IMG/VR virus record: IMGVR_UViG_3300031974_001145
Span: 1-29,649 of that record
Origin: a virus
Strand: one strand, 5' to 3'
DNA: 29,649 nucleotides
In this document: positions 1 to 6,678 of the stretch, piece after piece
Numbering within the stretch: the stretch's first letter is position 1
Layout: each line of letters opens with the position of its first letter
The notes under the pieces: model-generated
Seen by the model: only the letters and a program-made list of their open reading frames with translations
The model's database searches: none
Told to the model about the DNA's origin: nothing
Translations under genes and position numbers: made by a program

Positions 1-5
1 CTCAT
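1..5 (-). CDS. Start of next minus-strand gene (partial)
   Basis: An ATG on the minus strand (positions 5-3) directly follows the TAA stop of the frameshift extension (8-6). Only one codon and part of the next are inside the window, so the product cannot be identified. By position it follows a tail-tube-like gene, gp26 and its frameshifted extension, which in lambda-type tail operons is where the tape-measure gene lies. A gp29-type tape measure is therefore a guess, not an observation. Confidence 0.3.
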
Positions 6-191
6 TTATAAACCTTGTTGTTGTGCTCTTTGATTTTTTTCTTTTATGTCATCAATCAACATTGTCAAGTAAATTTCTCTCTCCCATGGCATCATTGTTT
101 CTACTTCTTCTAATGAGTAACTGTAGTTGTTCATTAGTTGGAAGTTAACCTGATAGTAGTTCGTCAGGTTATCATGAGAGAGATTTATTAA
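6..191 (-). CDS. Probable -1 frameshift extension of gp26 (GT-like 'T' domain)
   Basis: A 61-codon reading frame in the -1 frame relative to gp26 begins where gp26 ends. If ribosomes slip back one base on the T-run just before the gp26 stop, they read TTA-ATA-AAT and continue to TAA at 8-6, giving a fusion of about 296 residues. The encoded segment has NYYQVNFQLM, then YSLEEVETMMPWEREIY, then a charged C terminus. These features recur, from memory, in small proteins next to gp26 in marine T4-like phages. The first in-frame ATG (134) would give only 42 residues and lose the NYYQVNF part, and no convincing ribosome-binding site precedes it. An ATG at 175 is in the wrong frame and stops after three codons. 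By analogy with lambda gpG/gpGT the fusion would be a tail-assembly chaperone. Independent translation from 134 remains possible. Confidence 0.6.
   Translation of the reverse strand, partial: LINLSHDNLTNYYQVNFQLMNNYSYSLEEVETMMPWEREIYLTMLIDDIKEKNQRAQQQGL
146..171 (-). other. Stem-loop downstream of the gp26 slippery run
   Basis: On the minus strand TAACCTGA pairs perfectly with TCAGGTTA (8 bp) around a 10-base loop. It lies about 19 bases downstream of the T-run that ends gp26. Programmed -1 frameshift sites often have a stimulatory RNA structure, but usually at a spacing of about 5-9 bases, so this one is farther than normal. It may be a stimulator, part of a larger fold, or incidental. Confidence 0.45.
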
Positions 192-197
192 AAAAAA
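188..197 (-). promoter_or_regulatory. Putative -1 ribosomal frameshift (slippery) site at the gp26 stop
   Basis: The minus-strand message reads GAT TTT TTT TAA at the end of gp26: a run of eight T whose T TTT TTT core fits the X XXY YYZ slippery pattern, with the zero-frame stop as the very next codon. After a one-base backward slip the Phe tRNAs still pair perfectly. The -1 frame is then open for 61 codons with conserved-looking sequence. This is inferred from sequence only. Confidence 0.6.
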
Positions 198-895
198 TCG
201 TCCATTCCTTGTAGTGTTCGTTTGTTCTCGTGCTTACATGATACGCATGTAAACTCTACGTCTTTTGAGATCGCAGGCATGTTCTGTACGAACTCAGTGA
301 CTCGCTCAAATTGATCAGAGGTCATTGAATCAATGAAATTGATAACGTCCTCTTTGCTCTCATCTTTAATTGAGAATCGTTCCTCTTCAGTCAGTACCGA
401 GTCTAGACAAACCATAATGAGTTCCATCAATGACTCTGTCATACTATCAGTCTCAAGGAGTTTCTCATTAGATAAGAAATCATCATAACTCGGATATCGC
501 ATCTTTAACGATACTTCATCGGTCAGTTTGATGATATCACTCTGTGTTTCTTTGGACATCTGAATGTCATCAAGTTCAATTGAGATGTCATTCGCCATGT
601 TGCACTCTTCGCACTTGATTGACAGATCAACTACTTCACCCACAGACTTGGCGCGAATTTGAGTGAACAAGTAATCAACATCAAACGTGGTGAGATTCGC
701 TTCAATCGGTTCTTCAATGCAGGCATGAATTGTGCGAGTGATCGCTCGGACCATATCGGTCTTGTCTTGAGTCTCGTACGCGATGAGCAGTGCCTTCTGC
801 TCTTTGACTAGAAACGGACGAAACGTAGTCTTTTTGCCCAACGAAGGTATCGTGATACGATAACTGGGAGTGCTGTTTAACTGGGGTAATGCCAT
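188..895 (-). CDS. 26: gp26-like baseplate hub assembly protein / tail assembly chaperone
   Basis: This 235-residue protein resembles the T4 baseplate protein family that includes gp26 and gp51 (T4 gp26 is about 208 residues). Visible features are an N-terminal stretch with ITIPSLGKKTTFRPFLVKEQ, a helical middle, and two CxxC pairs (C95/C98 and C217/C220) that could form one split zinc ribbon. The start has a good AGGA ribosome-binding site (about 904-901). It ends on a run of T immediately before its stop and is followed by an open -1 frame, which suggests it is the short form of a two-product gene. In T4, gp26 acts in assembly of the central hub. In this arrangement, between a tube-fold gene and the frameshift extension, a role as a G-type chaperone for the tube or tape measure is plausible. 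The family call is fairly secure; the chaperone role is inference. Confidence 0.8.
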   Translation of the reverse strand: MALPQLNSTPSYRITIPSLGKKTTFRPFLVKEQKALLIAYETQDKTDMVRAITRTIHACIEEPIEANLTTFDVDYLFTQIRAKSVGEVVDLSIKCEECNMANDISIELDDIQMSKETQSDIIKLTDEVSLKMRYPSYDDFLSNEKLLETDSMTESLMELIMVCLDSVLTEEERFSIKDESKEDVINFIDSMTSDQFERVTEFVQNMPAISKDVEFTCVSCKHENKRTLQGMDDFF

Positions 896-912
896 AATGT
901 ATTCCTAATAAT

Positions 913-1539
913 TTAAATGTACTTGCCTAGATTGATGTTCAAGTCTAGATCTAGTATGCTTCGGTCATCTTTGACGACTCTCCACTTAGTGTAAGCGAAC
1001 GTTATTGAAACCTCAACAAGACCATCCGCATCATTATTTAATGCGATAGAAGTCAGTGTTGTAGGAAACGCTTCTTCTAGTTCAACACTGTATATAGTTG
1101 AACCAAAAGCATCAAAGTTTATATCAAGAGGACCGATGTCAAACCCAAATCGTGCGATTGGTTTTCTCAATTGATGGATTCTAATTGACTTCGTGTAATC
1201 ATTTTTGTATGCGACATACCCAGCATTTGGTCCGTTCTCACTTACGATCTCTTTCTGCCAAGTGTCAAACCATTTCTTAACACCATAGTCATTCAGTACG
1301 TGAAAGACCATTGTGACATCTTCAATCGCAAATCCGTTTGCGATTTTCTCTTGGAAAATACCCATCTGTCTATCTAGAGTCAATACCTGCTTCCCAGGCA
1401 TATTGACTTCTTTACATACGACATCTAGTGTTCTTGAGCTTGCGCCTTTCCATCGTGGCAGTTCAACTCGGTATTGGTTAGAAGCGGCAATACCGTTCTT
1501 AGATGTCAGTCTACCTTTTAAATCTTCTATTGATGCCAT
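913..1539 (-). CDS. Tail-tube-fold protein, gp19/gp54-like
   Basis: A 208-residue protein with the pattern of the T4 tube family. After an N terminus with NQYRVELPRW come conserved-looking elements CKEVNMPGK, a middle strand DVTMVFHVLNDYGVKKWF, and a C-terminal strand VEVSITFAYTKWRVV. The 'bend/strand then FDxWQ' pattern and the closing FAYxxW strand are typical of gp19, gp48 and gp54 tube-like folds. It is longer than T4 gp19 (163) and shorter than gp54 (320). Its ATG overlaps the upstream stop (TAATG), and AGGA precedes the start. Because the window is a baseplate cluster with no sheath gene, it may be the tube initiator (gp54 role). Because it precedes gp26 and a frameshift extension, it may instead be a major tube protein. 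The fold is more certain than the exact role. Confidence 0.65.
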   Translation of the reverse strand: MASIEDLKGRLTSKNGIAASNQYRVELPRWKGASSRTLDVVCKEVNMPGKQVLTLDRQMGIFQEKIANGFAIEDVTMVFHVLNDYGVKKWFDTWQKEIVSENGPNAGYVAYKNDYTKSIRIHQLRKPIARFGFDIGPLDINFDAFGSTIYSVELEEAFPTTLTSIALNNDADGLVEVSITFAYTKWRVVKDDRSILDLDLNINLGKYI

Positions 1540-2123
1540 TAGACCATCTTCCTAGAGTCGCTATAAATTTTATTCTTGCCTGCCTTCTCAAACTGTGCAG
1601 TCGGCAGAAATGTTGCGATCTCCCACTCTGGTGCAGGTACCATCGCAAACTTACTTTGTACGTGTTCGTTCAAGTAGTGTTTGAAGCATGGTTTGAAGTA
1701 CTTCAATTTCGCAGTCTTCGCTAACAACTGATAAGACATTTTAAACCGAGTAGAACTATTGAACTTAGTGTTTGTTGTAATGTCCATCAACGCGTCTAAC
1801 ATCTTTGCACGTAGAATCGGTGGGAGGTAGTGTAGATTCAATCCGTAGAATCCACCCTCTGCTGGACCGACAACTACGACCAACGGAAACTTATCGTAGT
1901 ATGGCAACGTTTCTTTGTGCTTAGGATCATAGAAGAACATGTACATGCTGCCTATGACTTCTTGATTCGTCTGTTGTATGGGATCTTCTTTCATCAATGA
2001 CTCGCGGTTAATGCGACGAAGATTACTTACTTTCTTTCTGAACCACTCACGGGACTCCTTAGTACGAGGAGTGATCCCAGCACGAAACGCCTGCAGTTCT
2101 AGGTTCTGAAATATGTTAGACAT
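1539..2123 (-). CDS. Conserved T4-like phage protein of unknown function
   Basis: This 194-residue protein is not assigned to a named T4 gene. It has a basic N-terminal helix region (RTKESREWFRKKV), then a central aromatic block with MYMFFYDPKHK, LPYYDKFPLVVVVGP and GFYGLNLHYLPP, and a C-terminal half with FKPCFKHYLNEHV and EWEIATFLPTAQF. I recognise the YYDKFPLV...GLNLHYLPP block as recurring in marine T4-like phages, where it is usually left as hypothetical or given weak structural names. It lies between gp4 and the tube-fold gene, with a perfect late-promoter box 28 bases upstream, so it is probably a late virion or assembly protein. No catalytic motif or membrane segment is evident. Confidence 0.7.
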   Translation of the reverse strand: MSNIFQNLELQAFRAGITPRTKESREWFRKKVSNLRRINRESLMKEDPIQQTNQEVIGSMYMFFYDPKHKETLPYYDKFPLVVVVGPAEGGFYGLNLHYLPPILRAKMLDALMDITTNTKFNSSTRFKMSYQLLAKTAKLKYFKPCFKHYLNEHVQSKFAMVPAPEWEIATFLPTAQFEKAGKNKIYSDSRKMV

Positions 2124-2150
2124 GTGCGCTTCCGTTAAAATCCGTATTTC

Positions 2151-2158
2151 TATTTATA
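2151..2158 (-). promoter_or_regulatory. T4-type late promoter box (TATAAATA), minus strand
   Basis: The plus strand reads TATTTATA, so the minus strand carries an exact TATAAATA, the T4 late-promoter -10 element recognised by the phage sigma factor gp55. It sits 28 bases upstream of the 194-residue gene and would drive that gene, the tube-fold gene and gp26. Confidence 0.75.
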
Positions 2159-2167
2159 CGAGTTTTT

Positions 2168-2181
2168 GTTGATTAATCAAC
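2168..2181. repeat. 14-bp perfect palindrome between gp4 and the next gene
   Basis: GTTGATTAATCAAC is a perfect inverted repeat lying just after the gp4 stop codon and about 10 bases upstream of the minus-strand late box. As RNA it could form a 5-bp stem with a TTAA loop. It is not followed by a T-run on the minus strand, so a standard terminator is unlikely there. On the plus strand a short T-run follows after five bases. It could be a protein-binding site or chance. Confidence 0.4.
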
Positions 2182-2182
2182 A

Positions 2183-2695
2183 TCACTTTTTCTTCTTGCG
2201 AAACGGAGGCAGTTTCTTCAGTGGTTTTTTAGTGCGCATACGTTGCGTAGACTTGGGCATGATACCCATCGCGGTGAGTTCTTTCTCTGTCCAGATCTCA
2301 AAGTGGTGACCTCTATCTTCTGCATATTGCTTTGCAGCCTTCCACTTAGATTGGTTCTTAATGTAGGTCATGCCTTCGTTCAATAGCGTTTGGCGTGACT
2401 TTCCCTGTTTACGTTCAGGTCGCTTAGTCTCTTTGTGAGGTTTGACTTCAACGAGTACAACGCGTCCAGACTTGTACTGTATCACGAAATCTACGAAGTA
2501 TCGGTGGGGTTTGTTGTCAGTCTCACAGATGTAGGGTATGACTAACTCTTCGGACATCCACTGGATCACGTCCGAGTTCTCATCACACCACTTCATGACG
2601 TGACGTTCCCATCCTGATCGGTAGACGACATTGTCCACATCACCTACGTACTTAGATGCATTTTTAGGTTTGTATCGTCCCTTGTAAGTCTTCAT
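2183..2695 (-). CDS. 4: gp4 head completion protein (PD-(D/E)XK nuclease fold)
   Basis: This 170-residue protein matches T4 gp4 (about 150 residues), which finishes the packaged head before tail joining and belongs to an endonuclease-like fold. The N terminus YKGRYKPKNASKYVGD and the following VYRSGWERHVM are characteristic. Candidate catalytic residues of the PD-(D/E)XK fold are visible: E30 in the first helix, D69 in YFVDFVI, and E83/K85 in LVEVKP. The C terminus is very basic (RTKKPLKKLPPFRKKKK), consistent with DNA contact. It is the first gene leftwards of the divergent late promoters. The 'head completion' function is known for T4; nuclease activity here is inferred from the residues. 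Confidence 0.88.
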   Translation of the reverse strand: MKTYKGRYKPKNASKYVGDVDNVVYRSGWERHVMKWCDENSDVIQWMSEELVIPYICETDNKPHRYFVDFVIQYKSGRVVLVEVKPHKETKRPERKQGKSRQTLLNEGMTYIKNQSKWKAAKQYAEDRGHHFEIWTEKELTAMGIMPKSTQRMRTKKPLKKLPPFRKKKK

Positions 2696-2707
2696 TCGGA
2701 TTTCGTG

Positions 2708-2715
2708 TATAAATA
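2708..2715 (+). promoter_or_regulatory. T4-type late promoter box (TATAAATA), plus strand
   Basis: An exact TATAAATA lies 33 bases upstream of the gp48 ATG at 2749. It would drive gp48, 53, 27, 5 and the coiled-coil gene. It is interleaved with an opposite-strand box at 2725-2732. Confidence 0.8.
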
Positions 2716-2724
2716 GTCTAACGA

Positions 2725-2732
2725 TATTTATA
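2725..2732 (-). promoter_or_regulatory. T4-type late promoter box (TATAAATA), minus strand, for gp4
   Basis: The plus strand reads TATTTATA, so the minus strand has an exact TATAAATA 29 bases upstream of the gp4 start at 2695. The box lies only 9 bases from the plus-strand box, so the two initiation regions overlap. Confidence 0.8.
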
Positions 2733-2748
2733 GATTGGGTTATGCGCC

Positions 2749-3999
2749 ATGGCAGACACTACAAAAACGACGGTTGATTATTCAGAATATAGTTCTGAGT
2801 CCATTGACGATATGATTGATGATATCGCGTCTGAAACCAAGTTACAATATCCTCTTAATGACACTGATAGGTACAAAGCGAAAATTAGTTTCACGATACT
2901 ACAAGTCCTTGCGCCAGTGGCCATAGGTAATGAAGGCGGCGAACATATTAAAAAGGCGAATGAGTCTTTCAAGGCCGCAAAAGAAGCGAACAGGCGATCT
3001 AGAGAAGCGAATAACAAATCTAATACACACCTTAACAGATCTAAGACTCTAGAAAAACTAGAAGACGACGCTCAGGCGCAAGCAATATCAAGAGCATTGA
3101 AGAAGTCATCAAAACAATTATCGACTGCTTCTGAAAATTTATCTAACCAATCTGTGAAACATGCTACTGAAGGAAAAGATTCTTTAAAAGAAGCATTTAA
3201 TGCGTTCACTCAATCTTCAAAGTTTTCTGACAGATCTGTCATACGAAGACCAGATGTGCCTAGTATACAGTTATACTTACCTGTTGCGTTCCAACAAAAC
3301 GACAGTTTCTCTATCCCTGGTACAGAGTTGGGTCTGCTAGGCGCAGGCGCGCTTGCGGGCATGAACTCTGGAAGCGGTTTGCTCAAGTCTACGATGGATC
3401 AGTTCTCACAAGGATTGGGAAGTGTATTTGATATGGCGAAAGGAAACTTGAACGCATCACAAGCTGCTGTAGTTACAGCGAGACTAGCGAGTAAATTCAC
3501 TCCATCTGAAGTTGCATCGGCGTTTTCTCTTGCAGCGGGCGTCACGGTAAACCCTAACGTACGAAGTATCTTCAAGGGCGTGAACTTGCGTGAGTATTCT
3601 TTTCAGTTTAAGTTCTTACCTAAGTCACGAAAAGAAGCGGAAGCAGTAGAGAAAATAATTAAGACGTTTAGGACATACTCGTACCCAGAAGTAATTGATA
3701 TGGGTCCAGTCGCCGCTGGTTACAAATATCCTGATCTGTTTGGTATTTCTGTCTACGTTGAACAGAAAGAAATAGTAGAAGAAGTAGATGCAGAAGGTAA
3801 TAAAACTGAAGTAGAAAAAACTAAACAGGTTCGTGTTGGTAATCAAATCAAAAATTGTTATCTACGATCTGTGTCCACCAACTACAACGCATCGTCTATG
3901 GCATTCCATCCAGATGGTCGTCCAGTTGAGATTGACTTGTCACTAAACTTTGTTGAAGAAGAAACTATCAGCAGAAGAGATGTTAAGGACGGTTACTAA
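2749..3999 (+). CDS. 48: gp48-like baseplate tail-tube cap
   Basis: This 416-residue protein matches T4 gp48 (about 364 residues), which sits on the baseplate and starts the tail tube. The C-terminal half carries the recognisable block VNPNVRSIFKGVNLREYSFQFKFLPKS, then EAVEKIIKTFRTYSYPE and a closing SMAFHPDGRPVEIDLSLNF, the tube-domain signature shared with gp54 and gp19. Residues roughly 60-165 form a charged, Ala/Ser-rich helical segment (KKANESFKAAKEANRRSREA...), probably a coiled coil and not part of the tube domain. The ATG at 2749 has no strong ribosome-binding site; an ATG at 2742 is in another frame. The stop overlaps the next start (TAATG). Confidence 0.85.
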   Translation: MADTTKTTVDYSEYSSESIDDMIDDIASETKLQYPLNDTDRYKAKISFTILQVLAPVAIGNEGGEHIKKANESFKAAKEANRRSREANNKSNTHLNRSKTLEKLEDDAQAQAISRALKKSSKQLSTASENLSNQSVKHATEGKDSLKEAFNAFTQSSKFSDRSVIRRPDVPSIQLYLPVAFQQNDSFSIPGTELGLLGAGALAGMNSGSGLLKSTMDQFSQGLGSVFDMAKGNLNASQAAVVTARLASKFTPSEVASAFSLAAGVTVNPNVRSIFKGVNLREYSFQFKFLPKSRKEAEAVEKIIKTFRTYSYPEVIDMGPVAAGYKYPDLFGISVYVEQKEIVEEVDAEGNKTEVEKTKQVRVGNQIKNCYLRSVSTNYNASSMAFHPDGRPVEIDLSLNFVEEETISRRDVKDGY

Positions 4000-4718
4000 T
4001 GTCATATTTCCGAGATTTCCCAAAAGAGTTTTATCAGTTCGCGAATGGCGACACTGCACTTATGCAGAATCTTTCTCTGTATGTTGAGATCATCGACCAA
4101 GTCAAAGAGAACTCCGCGTTCTATCAAGACTTCTACATACGAGATGGTGAACGACCAGACAATGTCTCGCACAGATTGTATAACAACCCTACGTTACATT
4201 GGACGTTCTACCTAATGAACAATCACATACGTGAACAAGGGTGGCCACTGACTCAACGATCTATTATAGAGAAAGCGAAAGAAGACTTTCCTAATATCAC
4301 GTTGAACACACAAGACGACATTGACATGTTTTCAAAAGTAACCACAGTCGTGTCGCAGAGTGGCGCGACGGCTAAACTCGTACGTATTAATACAAGTATG
4401 GGTCAAGTCGTAGTAGATCCTATTGACGGGTCTGAGTTCTCAGAAGGCGATACTATCTCAGATCTTGATGGCGTTGTCACTCAGACAGCAACGTTAATGT
4501 CTGTTGAAAGTGAGTATCTTTCTGCACACCACTATGTTGATGGTGAAGGCAATTTAACAGACTACCGAACGAAGGACGGATGGAACACTGGTCTATTTGA
4601 GATGACGAACCTTGAATACTATCAGAAGCAGAATGAAGATCTAAGACAGATCCGCGCGATTAAACCGAGTTCAATCGCCACAGTCACCTCTATGTTTTCT
4701 AGAGCGGCCCGATCATAA
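3999..4718 (+). CDS. 53: gp53-like baseplate wedge protein
   Basis: This 239-residue protein matches T4 gp53 (196 residues), a wedge subunit that helps join wedges around the hub. The N-terminal half has the typical pattern YIRDGERPDNVSHRLYNNPTLHWTFYLMNN, corresponding to the T4 segment around 'RPEELANAIYGNPQLYWVLLMCN'. The C-terminal YYQKQNEDLRQIRAIKPSSIATVTSMF is also characteristic, with the E-x-L-R-Q-I-(R/K) motif. Residues about 120-170 hold a small beta-rich insertion (TAKLVRINTSMGQVVVDP) absent from T4. Translational coupling is likely, because its start overlaps the gp48 stop and its stop lies against the next ATG. Confidence 0.9.
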   Translation: MSYFRDFPKEFYQFANGDTALMQNLSLYVEIIDQVKENSAFYQDFYIRDGERPDNVSHRLYNNPTLHWTFYLMNNHIREQGWPLTQRSIIEKAKEDFPNITLNTQDDIDMFSKVTTVVSQSGATAKLVRINTSMGQVVVDPIDGSEFSEGDTISDLDGVVTQTATLMSVESEYLSAHHYVDGEGNLTDYRTKDGWNTGLFEMTNLEYYQKQNEDLRQIRAIKPSSIATVTSMFSRAARS

Positions 4719-6097
4719 TGAGCGATCTTTCGGAATACAAAACTCACATTGCACTCTCAAGTGTAAAGTTTGAAGTAATAGACGGCATACCTGTAGAGAT
4801 TGCTCCTAGTGTTCTTGACCTAGATTTTTTTGAGCATATAGACAAGCCTTATCTTACAGCGGTGATGAGTTTTGTTAGCTTTGATGCCTCTATTGACTTT
4901 CTGGGAATCAACGGCGGCGAGAGGATCAAGATTGAAATAAAAGTACAAGAAGAAGACGATCAAAGTTGCCGAAAACCAGAACTCATTGAGAAAACGTTCT
5001 ACTTAGACAAGTTGATTAGAAACGAGAAAATTAAAGACGATCAAGAACATTACATTGCACACCTCATTGAGGACATTGGATTTCTTTCTAAAACAAAAAA
5101 CATTAATCGTTCATACTCAGGTAGCGGCAGTGATATCATCTCTAAAATTTCAAATGAGTTTCTAAAGACGATAGACGCGAAAGGCGAACCTCAATCTAAA
5201 GAAGTTGTTATGTATGGCGACCCAGAACAACAGGTCGTTAAGATGATCGTTCCTAATATGAACCCTATTGAAGCATTGCACTGGGTAAAGAATCAATTAT
5301 CAACTAGTCAAGGGTATCCTTTGTACTTGTATTCTTCTTTCATAGAGAAAGAACTTGAACTTGTTGATCTGAAGTATCTATTGACTCAACCCGTTGACAA
5401 CTGGGACATACCTTTTACTTTCTCTGAATCAACCATCTCTAAGTCTGACCCATCACAAAAACTCCACAGAAGAACTGTTCTTAGTTACGAGTCGCGAAAC
5501 ACATCTAACATGTTTTCATTACTTGACAGAGGGTTGATAGGTGCCGACTATACTTACATTGACGTAACGAAGAATCAAAGAAACGAATTCGTGTTTGACG
5601 TTGAGTTAGACGTTAATGATAAACTCAAAGATGCAAAACTCATCAAAGAGACAGCGAGCATTGATACCTTTCAATACGATTGGATGCGAAGTGAAACACC
5701 AAGAACAAGATCTATCACTCAGATAGGTGGTATCTCTTCTTACGAAAACTGGAGATCTCTATCTGAGAATGATGACGTTCCGTCATATAAATCTAAAGTG
5801 ATTGCAAGATCTATGGCAAACATCGTCACGAAAGATCCTATCTTGATCTCTGTCAACGGTCAAGACTTCTTTGACGGTAAGAGTAATAGGTCTATTGGAC
5901 GAAAGATCAAAGTGATGTTCGTTAAAAACGATAAAGTGCCTGAGGGTGAAGAATCAAACAAAGAGACTCTCTTTGATAAGAAGAAGTCAGGAGAGTTTCT
6001 TATCTACGCTTGCAAGCACTCTATACGACAAGAGGGGTACACTGTCTCTATGTCTCTCGTAAAAGTTGATGTTGACTCACCAGAGGTGACTTTGTAA
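4718..6097 (+). CDS. 27: gp27-like baseplate central hub protein
   Basis: This 459-residue protein fits the T4 gp27 / tail hub family (T4 gp27 391 residues), a trimeric ring that connects the tube to the spike. The N-terminal domain begins with a beta-rich 'KFEVIDGIPVEIAPSVLDLDFFEHIDKPYLTAVM' pattern (quoted in part: FFEHIDKPYLTAVMSF), followed by ERIKIEIKV and a Y/FLDK segment. The middle has the hub feature NMNPIEALHWVKNQL, and the C terminus (GRKIKVMFVKNDK, SGEFLIYACKHSIRQEG) resembles the second hub barrel. It lies directly before the gp5-like spike, its expected partner, with overlapping stop and start codons. Confidence 0.83.
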   Translation: MSDLSEYKTHIALSSVKFEVIDGIPVEIAPSVLDLDFFEHIDKPYLTAVMSFVSFDASIDFLGINGGERIKIEIKVQEEDDQSCRKPELIEKTFYLDKLIRNEKIKDDQEHYIAHLIEDIGFLSKTKNINRSYSGSGSDIISKISNEFLKTIDAKGEPQSKEVVMYGDPEQQVVKMIVPNMNPIEALHWVKNQLSTSQGYPLYLYSSFIEKELELVDLKYLLTQPVDNWDIPFTFSESTISKSDPSQKLHRRTVLSYESRNTSNMFSLLDRGLIGADYTYIDVTKNQRNEFVFDVELDVNDKLKDAKLIKETASIDTFQYDWMRSETPRTRSITQIGGISSYENWRSLSENDDVPSYKSKVIARSMANIVTKDPILISVNGQDFFDGKSNRSIGRKIKVMFVKNDKVPEGEESNKETLFDKKKSGEFLIYACKHSIRQEGYTVSMSLVKVDVDSPEVTL

Positions 6098-6678
6098 TGA
6101 TACCGAGCAATTTTATTGATTACTATGGCGACCAGACTCGCTGGTTTCTAGGCGAAGTCGTTAATGTAAAAGACGACCCTCTGAAGTTGGGTCGTGCGCG
6201 TGTGCGTATCTTCGGTGTGTACGATGAGATTGAAGAAGAAGATCTACCGTGGGCGCAGATTGTCGTGCCAGTTACGCACTCGGTCAACCGAGGTAATGGT
6301 CAGACATTGGGTCTGTTAGTCGGCGCTCAAGTGTTCGGTATCTTCCTAGATGGACAGAACTCTCAGTTACCACTTATCGTCGGATCAATACCGAAAGAAG
6401 GCGACTCGCAAGTAAAGTCTAACGAAAACTATCCTTATAACAAAGTGTATGATACTGAGAGCGGTCACTATAAAGAGTATGACGACACTCCAGAGAAAGA
6501 GCGCATTAAAGAGTTTCACAAGAGTGGTTCTACTTGGGAGATAACCAACGACACATTCACAATTAAACATAACTCTGGCGCTAGCATTGAAATGGACGAA
6601 GACGGAAACGTCAACATCTCTGCTTCTGGCGATGGCGAAGTCAAGATCAACGGTAAATCAGTTAGACTTAACTCATGA
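6097..6678 (+). CDS. 5: gp5-like spike protein without lysozyme domain
   Basis: This 193-residue protein corresponds to the OB-fold and needle parts of T4 gp5 (575 residues). Residues 14-110 have the OB-fold pattern (WFLGEVVNVKDDPLKLGRARVRIFGVYD, DLPWAQIVVP, GAQVFGIFLDG, PLIVGSI). Residues about 145-193 alternate short strands (ITNDTFTIKHNSGASIEMDEDG, NVNISASGDGEVKINGKSVRL), typical of a short triple beta-helix needle. The T4 lysozyme insertion (catalytic E/D/T) is absent, so no cell-wall cleavage is expected from this protein. It would sit under the gp27 ring and pierce the outer membrane. It overlaps the next gene by four bases (ATGA). Confidence 0.88.
   Translation: MIPSNFIDYYGDQTRWFLGEVVNVKDDPLKLGRARVRIFGVYDEIEEEDLPWAQIVVPVTHSVNRGNGQTLGLLVGAQVFGIFLDGQNSQLPLIVGSIPKEGDSQVKSNENYPYNKVYDTESGHYKEYDDTPEKERIKEFHKSGSTWEITNDTFTIKHNSGASIEMDEDGNVNISASGDGEVKINGKSVRLNS

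Noticed and set aside
1-12. TATAAATG on the minus strand as a late promoter
   Set aside because: One mismatch to TATAAATA and created by the adjacent stop and start codons; it is too close to the ATG to act for that gene.
6-134. Ordinary 42-residue gene starting at the ATG at 134
   Set aside because: Not excluded, but no ribosome-binding site is clear and conserved-looking residues lie upstream, so the frameshift model was preferred.
1313-1724. Plus-strand frames opposite the tube-fold gene and its neighbour
   Set aside because: Both genes on the other strand have recognisable families; these frames show no family features.
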